Assembly: GCA_016283775.1 (NCBI GenBank) | Contig: JAEENL010000102.1 | Span: 1 to 56,158 of the forward strand | From: Lachnospiraceae bacterium | Lineage (GTDB): Bacteria; Bacillota; Clostridia; Lachnospirales; Lachnospiraceae | Reading direction: 5' to 3' | Length of the DNA stretch: 56,158 nucleotides | Shown here: piece after piece, positions 16,929-24,601 of the stretch | How positions within the stretch are numbered: position 1 is the stretch's first letter | Layout: each line of letters opens with the position of its first letter | The notes under the pieces: model-generated | What the model saw: the letters and a program-made list of their open reading frames with translations, nothing else | Databases searched by the model: none | What the model was told of the DNA's origin: nothing | Made by a program: the position numbers and the translations under genes

Positions 16929-16948
16929 ATTATAACACACTATGTCAA
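16929..16948 (-). promoter_or_regulatory. rpoZ promoter (extended -10)
   Basis: TGT followed by TATAAT (16929-16937) forms an extended -10. A TTGACA (16943-16948) is only 8 bases away, too close to serve as -35 for it. The start would be about 30 bases before the ATG. Confidence 0.55.
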
Positions 16949-17006
16949 AATAATCGAGCATTTTTTGTCGGTGTGACAAAAATAAACAAAAAACCCTATA
17001 AAAACA

Positions 17007-17885
17007 TCATTCGATATTCTGGATCTGCTCTCTTATCTTCTCGATTTCGGTCTTTAAGTTTATCGCTATGTCGGAAACCTCAAGGTCATTTGATTTTGAG
17101 AGCGTGGTGTTTGCCTCGCGGTTCATTTCCTGAGCTATGAAATCAAGCTTTCTTCCGACATCCTTTCCGGAGTTCAACGTATCCTTCATGTTTGTGACAT
17201 GCGCGCGGAGTCTCACCATTTCCTCGTCGGTGCATATTTTGTCGGAAAAAAGTATTATCTCGTTTGCGAGCACAAGCTCCGATACCTGGTTGTCGCCGAG
17301 GAGTTCCGCAACCTTTGCGGTGATCTTCTCACGATATTCTTTAACGATCTCCGGACTTCTTTCCGTGATCTTTTCCACCATTTCGTTTATCCCGTCAAGT
17401 TTTTGGAAAAGATCTGCTTTAAGTTTTTCACCTTCCGCTATCCTTGTCTCCACAAACTTTTCGGAGCACTGTCTTACAGCAGTTTCAACGGCCTTCCAGA
17501 GATCCTCCTCATCGATGGTCTGTTCCTCCATTACAAGGACCTCAGGCATACGCGCTATGGTGGAGGCGTGGATATCGTTGTCAAGTCCGAACGTGTCTGC
17601 AATCTTCTTGATGCTTTCCACATACTCTCTTGCGATATCCTCGTTATACTTCACGCACTGTCCGCCTTCGCTCTCATCTTCGTACGTGATGAAAACGTCG
17701 ACTTTGCCGCGGCTTATATATTCCTTCAGAACGTTTCTTATCCCTGCCTCAAAGAAATTGAGTTTTTTGGGCATCTTGATCGTGATCTCGGAATATCTGT
17801 GGTTCACGGACTTCATCTCAACAGTGATCTTTCTTGTTCCGTCCGAATACTCGCTTCTTCCGAAACCGGTCATGCTCTTTATCAT
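17007..17885 (-). CDS. YicC family endoribonuclease-like protein
   Basis: 292 residues, normal for the family. It has the N-terminal MIKSMTGFGRSE signature, the VEMKSVNHRYSEI block (usually E-x-R-S-V-N-x-R-x-x-E/D), and a C-terminal DUF1732 part (VGRKLDFIAQEMNREANTTLSKS, matching the usual G-R-K-L-D-F-x-x-Q-E-M-N-R-E-x-N-T). E. coli YicC is an endoribonuclease involved in small-RNA turnover; the role in Clostridia is unclear. It starts 27 bases after the DUF1980-type GTPase gene, so it may be co-transcribed with the two GTPases. No gmk or remA is seen downstream, unlike the common clostridial order. Confidence 0.92.
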   Translation of the reverse strand: MIKSMTGFGRSEYSDGTRKITVEMKSVNHRYSEITIKMPKKLNFFEAGIRNVLKEYISRGKVDVFITYEDESEGGQCVKYNEDIAREYVESIKKIADTFGLDNDIHASTIARMPEVLVMEEQTIDEEDLWKAVETAVRQCSEKFVETRIAEGEKLKADLFQKLDGINEMVEKITERSPEIVKEYREKITAKVAELLGDNQVSELVLANEIILFSDKICTDEEMVRLRAHVTNMKDTLNSGKDVGRKLDFIAQEMNREANTTLSKSNDLEVSDIAINLKTEIEKIREQIQNIE

Positions 17886-17912
17886 TGGTATGGTCTCCCT
17901 TCAGGTGTTTCG

Positions 17913-18848
17913 TCAGTTCATCGTTATCACATGTTCCTGCGGTCTTGTCGCCGGTTCTGCCGAAACAAGCCTGTAAACGGGACCGTCCCCTTCATATTCG
18001 GGAAGGTACTGTTTTTCAATCTTGCAGGTCACTTTTACCCAGTCGCGTGTCTTGAACTGAGTATCTCCGTAACACAAAAATCCAATGAAAGCGATATCTG
18101 CGGCACAGCAGGTCATGGCAAAACGTCCGGGCACAAATGTTCCCTTGGGAGTTTCTTTGCCTCTGTATACCATTGCGAGAAATCTCACGGTCTTACCTAC
18201 ATACTTGTCAATATTGTCAAGTACATCGAGGTAGAAAATGCCGTAGTCATCGTCCGGGATATCACATATCTCAGCGTTCAGGTCATACGGAAGCGGCACC
18301 TCGTCATCATATCCTGCCGTCTCCCCGTCAAGTGCCTCAAATACGCACTGAGCCCTTCTGTTAAGAGTTCTGACGAGTTTTTTCAGGGTGTTTCTCTTTG
18401 TGGTCGAGACACACTTGTTAAAGATGACAAGCTCTGTAAAAGCTATCATCTCGTTCATCATCTGGCGCATGTTTGCCATATATGTCTCAAAAGTCCCGGC
18501 GTCGGCAATGGTGATGATCTGGGAAAGTTCCCATCTTCTGGGGAATCCTGTATCGAGAAGCTTTTGAACGCTCCATGTGCCGTTCCACTCGATCATGACA
18601 CGGTCGACCTTGTAATTCTTTACGCAGTCCATCATAAAGCGGGGGTTAAAATCTTCTTCCTTTTCCACCCTGATTATCGTGACTTTTTCACCCGCAAGCT
18701 CTTTGTCGTCATATTCCACTTCGCCGTCTTCGCAGACAATAAGGAGTGTGGGCCTTCCTTCGGTGAAATCCTTATCGGCCAGGGTGTCATGTATAAATGT
18801 GGTCTTACCTGCATCCAGGAAACCCAATATCAAAAACACGGGGGTCAT
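17913..18848 (-). CDS. G3E GTPase fused to a DUF1980-like domain
   Basis: A 311-residue protein. Residues 1 to about 195 are a G3E/CobW P-loop GTPase with Walker A GFLDAGKTT at the N-terminus. It lacks the GCxCC metal motif; the matching stretch reads EWNGTWS. Residues from about 210 resemble the C-terminal DUF1980/TIGR03943 domain (VGKTVRFLAMVYRG, then FVPGRFAMTCCAADIAFIGF), a family linked to the YcgR/YcgQ-type zinc permease system. The start ATG overlaps the stop of the His-rich G3E gene by one base, so the two are coupled. I infer a paired zinc or other metal allocation system. It may be a regulator or scaffold rather than a metal chaperone, because the cysteines are missing. Confidence 0.82.
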   Translation of the reverse strand: MTPVFLILGFLDAGKTTFIHDTLADKDFTEGRPTLLIVCEDGEVEYDDKELAGEKVTIIRVEKEEDFNPRFMMDCVKNYKVDRVMIEWNGTWSVQKLLDTGFPRRWELSQIITIADAGTFETYMANMRQMMNEMIAFTELVIFNKCVSTTKRNTLKKLVRTLNRRAQCVFEALDGETAGYDDEVPLPYDLNAEICDIPDDDYGIFYLDVLDNIDKYVGKTVRFLAMVYRGKETPKGTFVPGRFAMTCCAADIAFIGFLCYGDTQFKTRDWVKVTCKIEKQYLPEYEGDGPVYRLVSAEPATRPQEHVITMN

Positions 18849-20053
18849 TACGCAAATACCTCTTCAAGCTTGTCTTCCTTGAGTTCCGAACCGATAACAC
18901 AAAGCTTTCCAGTATAATCCGGGCTGCCGGTCCTTATCTCATATTCTTCGGGAACGAGGTCAAAATATATCCATGTTCCGTCAGTTCCCATTACCATGCC
19001 CTTTGCACGGAGGATCTTACCGAATTCCTCGGTGTTCGCAAGCTTTTTGAGAACCTCCTCGAGAGCTGTCCTGTCATACTTGTGAGGTGTTTCCTTGCCC
19101 CAGCTGGTAAATATCTCGTCCGCATCGTGTCCGTGATGATGGTGATGATGGTGGTGGTGATGATGTTCATGCTCATCTTCGTCATGGTCGTGATGGTGAT
19201 GATGCTCATGCTCGTCTTCATCGTCATCATCGTCGTCATCATGGTGATGGTGGTGATGATGCTCGTGCTCGTCTTCATCGTCATCATCGTCGTCATCATG
19301 GTGATGGTGGTGATGATGCTCGTGCTCGTCTTCATCATCGTCATCATGGTGATGATGGTGATGGCACTCGCACTCCGGATCGTCGCACTCGTCATCGTCG
19401 TCTTCTTCGGCGGCCTTTGCCTTTATCTCAGCAAGCATCTGCTCTGCAAAGTTCTCTTTTTTCTCGATCGCGGAAAGTACGATCTCTGTATCAAGTGAAT
19501 CCCAGGGAGTCGTGATGATCGCGGCGTTGGGATTATGTTCACGGAGCAGCTGAACCACAGCTTCGAGCTTTTCGTCGGATATATACTGGGTCCTGCTAAG
19601 GACTATCGTCTTTGCGGACTCCACCTGATTGTTGAAGAACTCTCCGAAGTTCTTCATGTACACCTTTGCCTTTGTTGCGTCAACTACTGTAGAGAAAGAA
19701 TTAAGCGCCGCGTCACCGAGTTCTCCCTCCACGTTCTGTACAGCCTTTATGACGTCCGAAAGTTTGCCGACGCCTGAAGGCTCGATGATGATCCTGTCAG
19801 GATGGAACCTGTCGACCACCTTCTTGAGAGCCTCGCCGAAATCACCTACAAGTGAGCAGCAGATGCAGCCCGAATTCATTTCTGTGATCTCGATACCGGC
19901 ATCCTTTAAGAATCCGCCGTCAATACCTATCTCACCAAATTCATTCTCGATCAGCACGACCTTCTCGCCCTTGAACGCTCCTTCAAGAAGTTTCTTTATG
20001 AGCGTGGTCTTTCCTGCCCCGAGAAATCCGGATATAATGTCTATCTTTGTCAT
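18848..20053 (-). CDS. G3E (CobW/ZNG1-like) metallochaperone GTPase with His/Asp/Glu-rich insert
   Basis: A GTP-driven metal insertion chaperone of the COG0523 type, probably for zinc. The 401-residue product has Walker A GFLGAGKT (9-16), the metal-binding GCICC (62-66) and EPSGVG. A long metal-binding insert runs from about 227 to 308, nearly all His, Asp and Glu, followed by a C-terminal CobW domain. The usual NKxD guanine motif appears changed (LSRTQ). The ATG at 20053 is chosen for spacing to AAAGGA; an ATG 12 bases upstream lies too close to it. It has its own promoter. No clear Zur-type palindrome was recognised. It is directly coupled to the DUF1980-type GTPase. Confidence 0.9.
   Translation of the reverse strand: MTKIDIISGFLGAGKTTLIKKLLEGAFKGEKVVLIENEFGEIGIDGGFLKDAGIEITEMNSGCICCSLVGDFGEALKKVVDRFHPDRIIIEPSGVGKLSDVIKAVQNVEGELGDAALNSFSTVVDATKAKVYMKNFGEFFNNQVESAKTIVLSRTQYISDEKLEAVVQLLREHNPNAAIITTPWDSLDTEIVLSAIEKKENFAEQMLAEIKAKAAEEDDDDECDDPECECHHHHHHDDDDEDEHEHHHHHHHDDDDDDDEDEHEHHHHHHHDDDDDDDEDEHEHHHHHDHDEDEHEHHHHHHHHHHHGHDADEIFTSWGKETPHKYDRTALEEVLKKLANTEEFGKILRAKGMVMGTDGTWIYFDLVPEEYEIRTGSPDYTGKLCVIGSELKEDKLEEVFA
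19144..19372. repeat. 57-bp in-frame tandem repeat in the His-rich GTPase gene
   Basis: Near-identical 57-base units start at 19201, 19258 and 19315. Each encodes 19 residues of His, Asp and Glu. A degenerate copy lies before 19201, and the third copy is shortened at its far end. The unit is a multiple of three, so copy number can change without breaking the frame. Confidence 0.9.
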
Positions 20054-20117
20054 ATAAATGCACATCCTTTCGATCGACCCTTCAGGGTCATTCTGCTTCA
20101 TACAAAACCAATCTATT

Positions 20118-20145
20118 ATTATATCCGCAATTTGAAAAAAAGCAA
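20118..20145 (-). promoter_or_regulatory. Promoter of the G3E GTPase pair
   Basis: TATAAT (20118-20123) with TTGCTT (20140-20145) 16 bases away. The leader of about 60 bases contains a small stem (GACCC with GGGTC). A TTGACA further upstream is too far away to be its -35. Confidence 0.65.
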
Positions 20146-20152
20146 GTTTTTG

Positions 20153-21103
20153 TCAAGCCACACTTATCTCATGTTTGTTTCTGTCGTATAGATACAGGTT
20201 GTCCGAAAGCACTTCTTCCGGCCTTACCATCGTTGTGTTCACTTCGTTCACCATGCGCCGAAGCGTATCCTTGTCCTCCACCTTGTATCTCGGCATAAAG
20301 ATAACTTCGTGTACGGACGAAGGCACGATATACAGATCATCATCCAGATCGTCGGCAAGGCTCTGCAGCAGGCCGTCGTACAATATGACTCCGGCGCCGA
20401 ACGTTTTTCTTATGTTTGACGCCACAAACACCTTCTCCTCACCAAGATCCGGGATATCAAAAGGCTCCATTCCGGCGGTGTGAGCCATCTCGCGCACCAC
20501 TTCGGTAATCGGTCTGACAAATGAGGGAAGCATCCTCCCGACATTTTCGGATGCTGCTCTGTACAGCTCCTCAACTCCTACTCCCCACTGTTCCATAAGA
20601 TCCTGCCTTATAAGGAGTGACGACGAGCCGTTACCGTCCGATTGATCAAAAAGGATATAGAACACCACAGAGAGGTCGCAAAGCGGAATATTTGGCACAT
20701 CCGAAAGCATTTCTCTGTTCTTTTCGGTATTTATCAGTTTAAAACATATGTATTTCCCTGCCTTTTCATAGTCTGTGACAAAGTCAAACTCCGAAGACTC
20801 GGGACATTTGTTTGCCTCGTACACTTCCGCGATTATGTTTGCGACATCCTCGACCCTCATCCCGGCTCTGTGTTTTTCAAAAAAATCGTCCAGATAGATC
20901 GTCGGCGATATATTGCTGTTCTGTTTTTTTATCATGACCCCATGGTAGACCATCCCATTGTTCTTTATGACGTTTCTTGTCTCAAGCTCGCACTCGGGAT
21001 ATCTTTCGGAAAGTATCGTCCTTACCTGTTCCGTAAAATCTTTCATGTCTTTGGTCTCCGTCACTGTTAAGTTTTCTTTTGTTTCGCTCGTTCTTTTCCC
21101 CAT
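20153..21103 (-). CDS. DUF5688-like protein
   Basis: A 316-residue cytoplasmic-looking protein without signal or membrane segments. It carries the pattern of the Lachnospiraceae-type DUF5688 family near residues 35-95: NVIKNNGMVYHGVMI, then ISPTIYLDDFFE and VEDVANIIAEVYE. The C-terminal half has VFVASNIRKTFGAGVILY and DDLYIVPSSVHEVIFMP, a feature of the same family. No function is known to me. The ATG at 21103 is chosen because AAGGGG is 8 bases upstream. It follows rqcH after a strong terminator, and no clear promoter of its own was found in the 35-base gap. Family members are often scattered in several copies. Confidence 0.8.
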   Translation of the reverse strand: MGKRTSETKENLTVTETKDMKDFTEQVRTILSERYPECELETRNVIKNNGMVYHGVMIKKQNSNISPTIYLDDFFEKHRAGMRVEDVANIIAEVYEANKCPESSEFDFVTDYEKAGKYICFKLINTEKNREMLSDVPNIPLCDLSVVFYILFDQSDGNGSSSLLIRQDLMEQWGVGVEELYRAASENVGRMLPSFVRPITEVVREMAHTAGMEPFDIPDLGEEKVFVASNIRKTFGAGVILYDGLLQSLADDLDDDLYIVPSSVHEVIFMPRYKVEDKDTLRRMVNEVNTTMVRPEEVLSDNLYLYDRNKHEISVA

Positions 21104-21137
21104 GTTCATTGCCCCTTCATAGTAATGTTTTAGACGT

Positions 21138-21175
21138 AAAAAGCCCCCGGAGTGATGCATGGATCACGCCGGGGG
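21138..21175 (-). terminator. Terminator after rqcH
   Basis: A GC-rich stem (CCCCCGG closing with CCGGGGG, 21144-21175), with pairing extended by GTGAT/ATCAC, followed on the minus strand by TTTTT. Confidence 0.92.
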
Positions 21176-21193
21176 TAAAGACCGTTTGCCTCT

Positions 21194-22975
21194 TCAGGTC
21201 TTGTCTTTTATCCTGGTAAGCCTCGAAATGTCAGCCTTGGCCACAAGAGAGTAATTTGTATGATATATGACAAGGCCGGGCTTACCGTTTGCAGGCTTTT
21301 TCACTTCTTTTATGCGCACGTAATCCACTTCGACCTTTCCGTTCGACGCCGCCGACGAAAAATAAGCGGCAAGTGCTCCCGCATCCTCAAATGCGCAGTC
21401 CGGGATCTCTCCGTCGCATTTCATGATGACGTGAGAGCCGGGACAGCCTTTTGCATGGAACCACCAGTCGTTGTTCGACGCGAAACCAAAGGTCAGTTCT
21501 TCGTTCTGTATGTTGTTTTTTCCCACATAAAAGCTGACCCCTTCAGGAGAAACAAAGCGAAGCGGTTCACTCTTTATGTTCTTCTGCTTCTTTTTGCCGT
21601 TGTCCTCCTTTCGAAGATGGAATTTGATGTATCCGCAGTCGGTGAGTTCCTGTTTTATCTGGTTCAGATCGTTCTCGGTCACGGCGATGTCAAGAGACAG
21701 GAGCACCGTTTTAAGGTATTCCAGGGCCTCTTTTGTCTCCACGATCTGAATGTTCAGAGCCTCATACGTCCTCTTGAGTTTTGAGTATCTGTCAAAATAC
21801 CTCTTTGCGTTTTCTATAACGCCAAGTTCAGGATCGAGCGGGATCGTGACCTCTTCTCCGGTATAATAATCCGTGGTCTTAAGTGTCTTCGCGCCCGGTT
21901 CCGCAGAATACCCGTATGTGGTGATGAGTTCTCCGTAAACTCTGAATCTGTCACGTTTTTCGGTGTCTTCAAGCTGTCTTGTCTGAAGTTCCAGTTTCTT
22001 TGCTTCACGCTCTACCGCAGTTTGAACTATCCTCCTTAAGTCCGCCGATTTCTGCCTCATCACGGTATTTGCGCTTTTTTGAGCATAGAAATCACGCAGG
22101 ACTTCGGAAACAGAGTCCTTAAATACTTTCTCGCAATCTATGTTTTCATCATACAGCCTGTAATCAAGCACCGAGAAATCGTAAGGCGTCTTGTCCTTAA
22201 AGATCATGCAGGGCCTGAACTCCGCGTCTTTCACCTCTTCCATCAGACGGCTGAAGGTCTTGAACAAATGTATCCTGAGGTCCTCGGAAAGATCGGAAGG
22301 CGTGATGTCCGGTGATATGCCTGCCCTGAAAAGCGTTTCCTCCGCTGCCTGAGGGCTTATGCCGGTAAGTCCTGTATAGACCGCTTTTGAAAGTGGCATG
22401 GCTTTTGAAAAGACAGCCCTCTCAAAGCCTTCAAAGTCGATGTTTAAAGGTTCAAGCTTGTCCACGGTCTTCGGCAGGAAATAGTCCCTTCCGGGAAGCA
22501 CTTCACGCACAGAACTCACAAAACCTGATACTCGTTTTATCGAGTCCACTATCCTGTATGACTCATCGCAGAGAATGATATTGCTGTGCTTTCCCATGAT
22601 CTCCGTGATGAGGTGCTTCTCCTTAAGGTCTCCCATCTCGTCAAAATGCTCGACAGTTATGTCTATCATTCTTTCAAGAGACGGCTCATCTCCTGCACCC
22701 TGCCTGATCTCCTTGATCTTTGCGCTTCCGAAATGTTTTCTTAAAAGCATGCAGAAAGCAGGCGCGGTGGCAGGAGATGTTTTATTGTCATCCGTGAGAT
22801 AGATCAGCGGAAGCGATGCATTTGCGGATATGAACAGTCTGTACGTATCATCCGCCTTTATGACGAGGATGATCTCATCCTTTTCCGGCTGCTGTATCTT
22901 TGTGATCCTTCCGCCTTTGATCTTTCTGTTCAGTTCAGCGACCAGTCCCGCTGTGGTTATCCCGTCAAAAGCCAT
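21194..22975 (-). CDS. rqcH: NFACT family ribosome quality control protein RqcH
   Basis: Binds the large ribosomal subunit that still carries a stalled nascent chain and recruits tRNA-Ala to add an alanine tail. The 593-residue protein has an NFACT-N domain (MAFDGITTAGLVAELN), a fibronectin-binding-type middle with a long coiled coil at about 290-420, and a C-terminal NFACT-R domain (FYVGKNNIQNE, NDWWFHAKGCPGSHVIM). The position usually filled by Asp-Arg (residues 97-98 in B. subtilis) appears here as Glu-Arg (LERMIDI); whether alanine tailing is kept is therefore not certain. It has its own promoter and terminator. The window also holds ssrA/smpB, the alternative rescue path. Confidence 0.93.
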   Translation of the reverse strand: MAFDGITTAGLVAELNRKIKGGRITKIQQPEKDEIILVIKADDTYRLFISANASLPLIYLTDDNKTSPATAPAFCMLLRKHFGSAKIKEIRQGAGDEPSLERMIDITVEHFDEMGDLKEKHLITEIMGKHSNIILCDESYRIVDSIKRVSGFVSSVREVLPGRDYFLPKTVDKLEPLNIDFEGFERAVFSKAMPLSKAVYTGLTGISPQAAEETLFRAGISPDITPSDLSEDLRIHLFKTFSRLMEEVKDAEFRPCMIFKDKTPYDFSVLDYRLYDENIDCEKVFKDSVSEVLRDFYAQKSANTVMRQKSADLRRIVQTAVEREAKKLELQTRQLEDTEKRDRFRVYGELITTYGYSAEPGAKTLKTTDYYTGEEVTIPLDPELGVIENAKRYFDRYSKLKRTYEALNIQIVETKEALEYLKTVLLSLDIAVTENDLNQIKQELTDCGYIKFHLRKEDNGKKKQKNIKSEPLRFVSPEGVSFYVGKNNIQNEELTFGFASNNDWWFHAKGCPGSHVIMKCDGEIPDCAFEDAGALAAYFSSAASNGKVEVDYVRIKEVKKPANGKPGLVIYHTNYSLVAKADISRLTRIKDKT

Positions 22976-23010
22976 ATTCGCTCCTTTTTGTACACATTAA
23001 AGTCGCGTAA

Positions 23011-23039
23011 ATGATAGCTGTTAACTTCGCTTATGTCAA
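23011..23039 (-). promoter_or_regulatory. rqcH promoter
   Basis: TTGACA (23034-23039), 17-base spacer, TATCAT (23011-23016). The -35 covers the TGA stop of the upstream secreted-protein frame. Confidence 0.82.
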
Positions 23040-24601
23040 CCCGGCCTTTTGACCCTCACCCTGACGGGAGTTTTTCCTTTAAACACATTTCCGGCTTCAT
23101 CTTCCGCAAAAATGTAAAAGATCAGTTCCACATCACATTCGCGTTCAAAGAACCACTCGTCCCCGTTCAATGTGTTCTGCGAAGCCATAACGTCAAGACT
23201 TTCAACATTTTCCTCGAGCACACAGTACGAAAGATAAGGCATCACAAAGCTTCCTCTCCGGTCATTATTGATATCCACCGATCCGGTATATTCAAAAAGA
23301 TCGATATAGGCTTTAACCTTTTCGTCCATGCCGACAGTAACATAGATCCTGCCGTTCTTAACCTTTCCGTCTGCGATCAGCACCGCTTCCGGAACGGCAT
23401 TGACCTTATACCCTTCGGCACCCTCTCCGGCATACAGATCGAGTTTGTTCCCAAAATACATTACGGGCACGCCGTCGGGATCGAAATTTTTGACAGTTTC
23501 GTTGTTGATCATATCTGCACCATAATCAAACATATCAGGGATGACGGTGAGCTTCACCGATGTTACGGCTCCGTATTCTCCGATCCCGCGGTTAACGTTT
23601 ATCCCGTATGGCACATCATTTACCGGAGCATAGGGTCCCCCCGCTTCTTTGCAATTCACAGCCTGCACGTAGACCGCTATCTCATAGCTGCCGGCCCTTA
23701 CATCGTTTTTAAGATAAACCCTGACTTTTCCTTCACGGACTTCTGTCTTTGTTCCGGCCACGGTCAATTCAAGTCCGTTTTCTCCTTCGGTCCATACATC
23801 AAACGGAAATACGGCAAACTCACGCTTTATAAGCTTGGCGCCACCAAGAGAAAAGCTGTAATCATTTTCTCCGTATCCTTTTTCTTTGATATGTTCTCCC
23901 TCATGGGATACTTCTATCGTCAAAAGATTACAGCCTTCTTTAAGGACGATCGCGTTCTCCGATATACTTTCCGCATCAAAGGTCACTCCCCTGACAAGCT
24001 CGATCTCAGCATTCTCAAGACTGTTTCTGTCATCGATGCTTATCCTTGCCGCTGCCGCGACCGGATCGTGTATCAATACCTTTTGCCCGGACTTCACTCT
24101 GATGTCCTCTCCCTTATCGGTATTGAGCACTATACTGACCTGATATTCTCCGTTCGGACTTTCTATTCCCGGAAACACCTGTCCCGAAAAGATCGATGCG
24201 GCATCCGTAACACATGAGCATTCAAAAAGCGCCGTTTTTTCATTTGATGCCCTTATGTCCGCGGAAATGATCCGGACGATGTCAAACGTTCCCCGGCCTG
24301 CGAGCGGGATGATCTTTTTCCCATAGGCATCAGCCGGATTTCCGTCAATATCTGTTATCATTAACTTCTCGGTTTCAGAGTCCTCTCTCTGAAAAACGAT
24401 ATCCGAGGACATCATAAAAGGCACCTTAAGTCTTTCGTTTATAAAAACGCCTATGTGTTCAGGCACCGTCCCCGTAATAACGATCTTTTCTGTGGAAGGT
24501 ATCGCCCTATGGACATCATAGTATTCGTTTGTCAATGTGACATCGATACCAAGATCTGTGATATCCGGTTCATACGAATATACCCAGCCCGCATACAGTT
24601 T
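23036..24601 (-). pseudogene. C-terminal half of the split B-repeat protein, beyond an in-frame TAA
   Basis: This frame continues exactly in phase after the TAA at 24602-24604 that ends the upstream gene, with no other stop for 521 codons. The first visible residues after the stop (KLYAGWVYSYEPDITD) read as ordinary protein. The first possible start is a TTG at 24535 with no ribosome binding site. It has no signal peptide of its own. The C-terminal part is a series of beta-rich modules, with NTDKGEDIRVKSGQKVLIHD and a last strand block FIFAEDEAGNVF-like (IFYIFAEDEAGNVF). It is best read as the second half of a protein of about 1470 codons broken by one nonsense change. Read-through or a base-call error are alternatives. 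Confidence 0.7.

Noticed and set aside
16961..16982. Hairpin downstream of yicC as terminator
   Set aside because: The stem is A/T-rich and its minus-strand 3' side is an A run, not a T run.
19144..19372. CRISPR-like repeat array
   Set aside because: The repeats are contiguous without spacers and encode the His-rich insert of the GTPase in frame.
24535..24536. TTG at 24535 as a true start for a separate gene
   Set aside because: There is no ribosome binding site, and the frame upstream to the TAA reads as normal protein, so a split gene is more likely.
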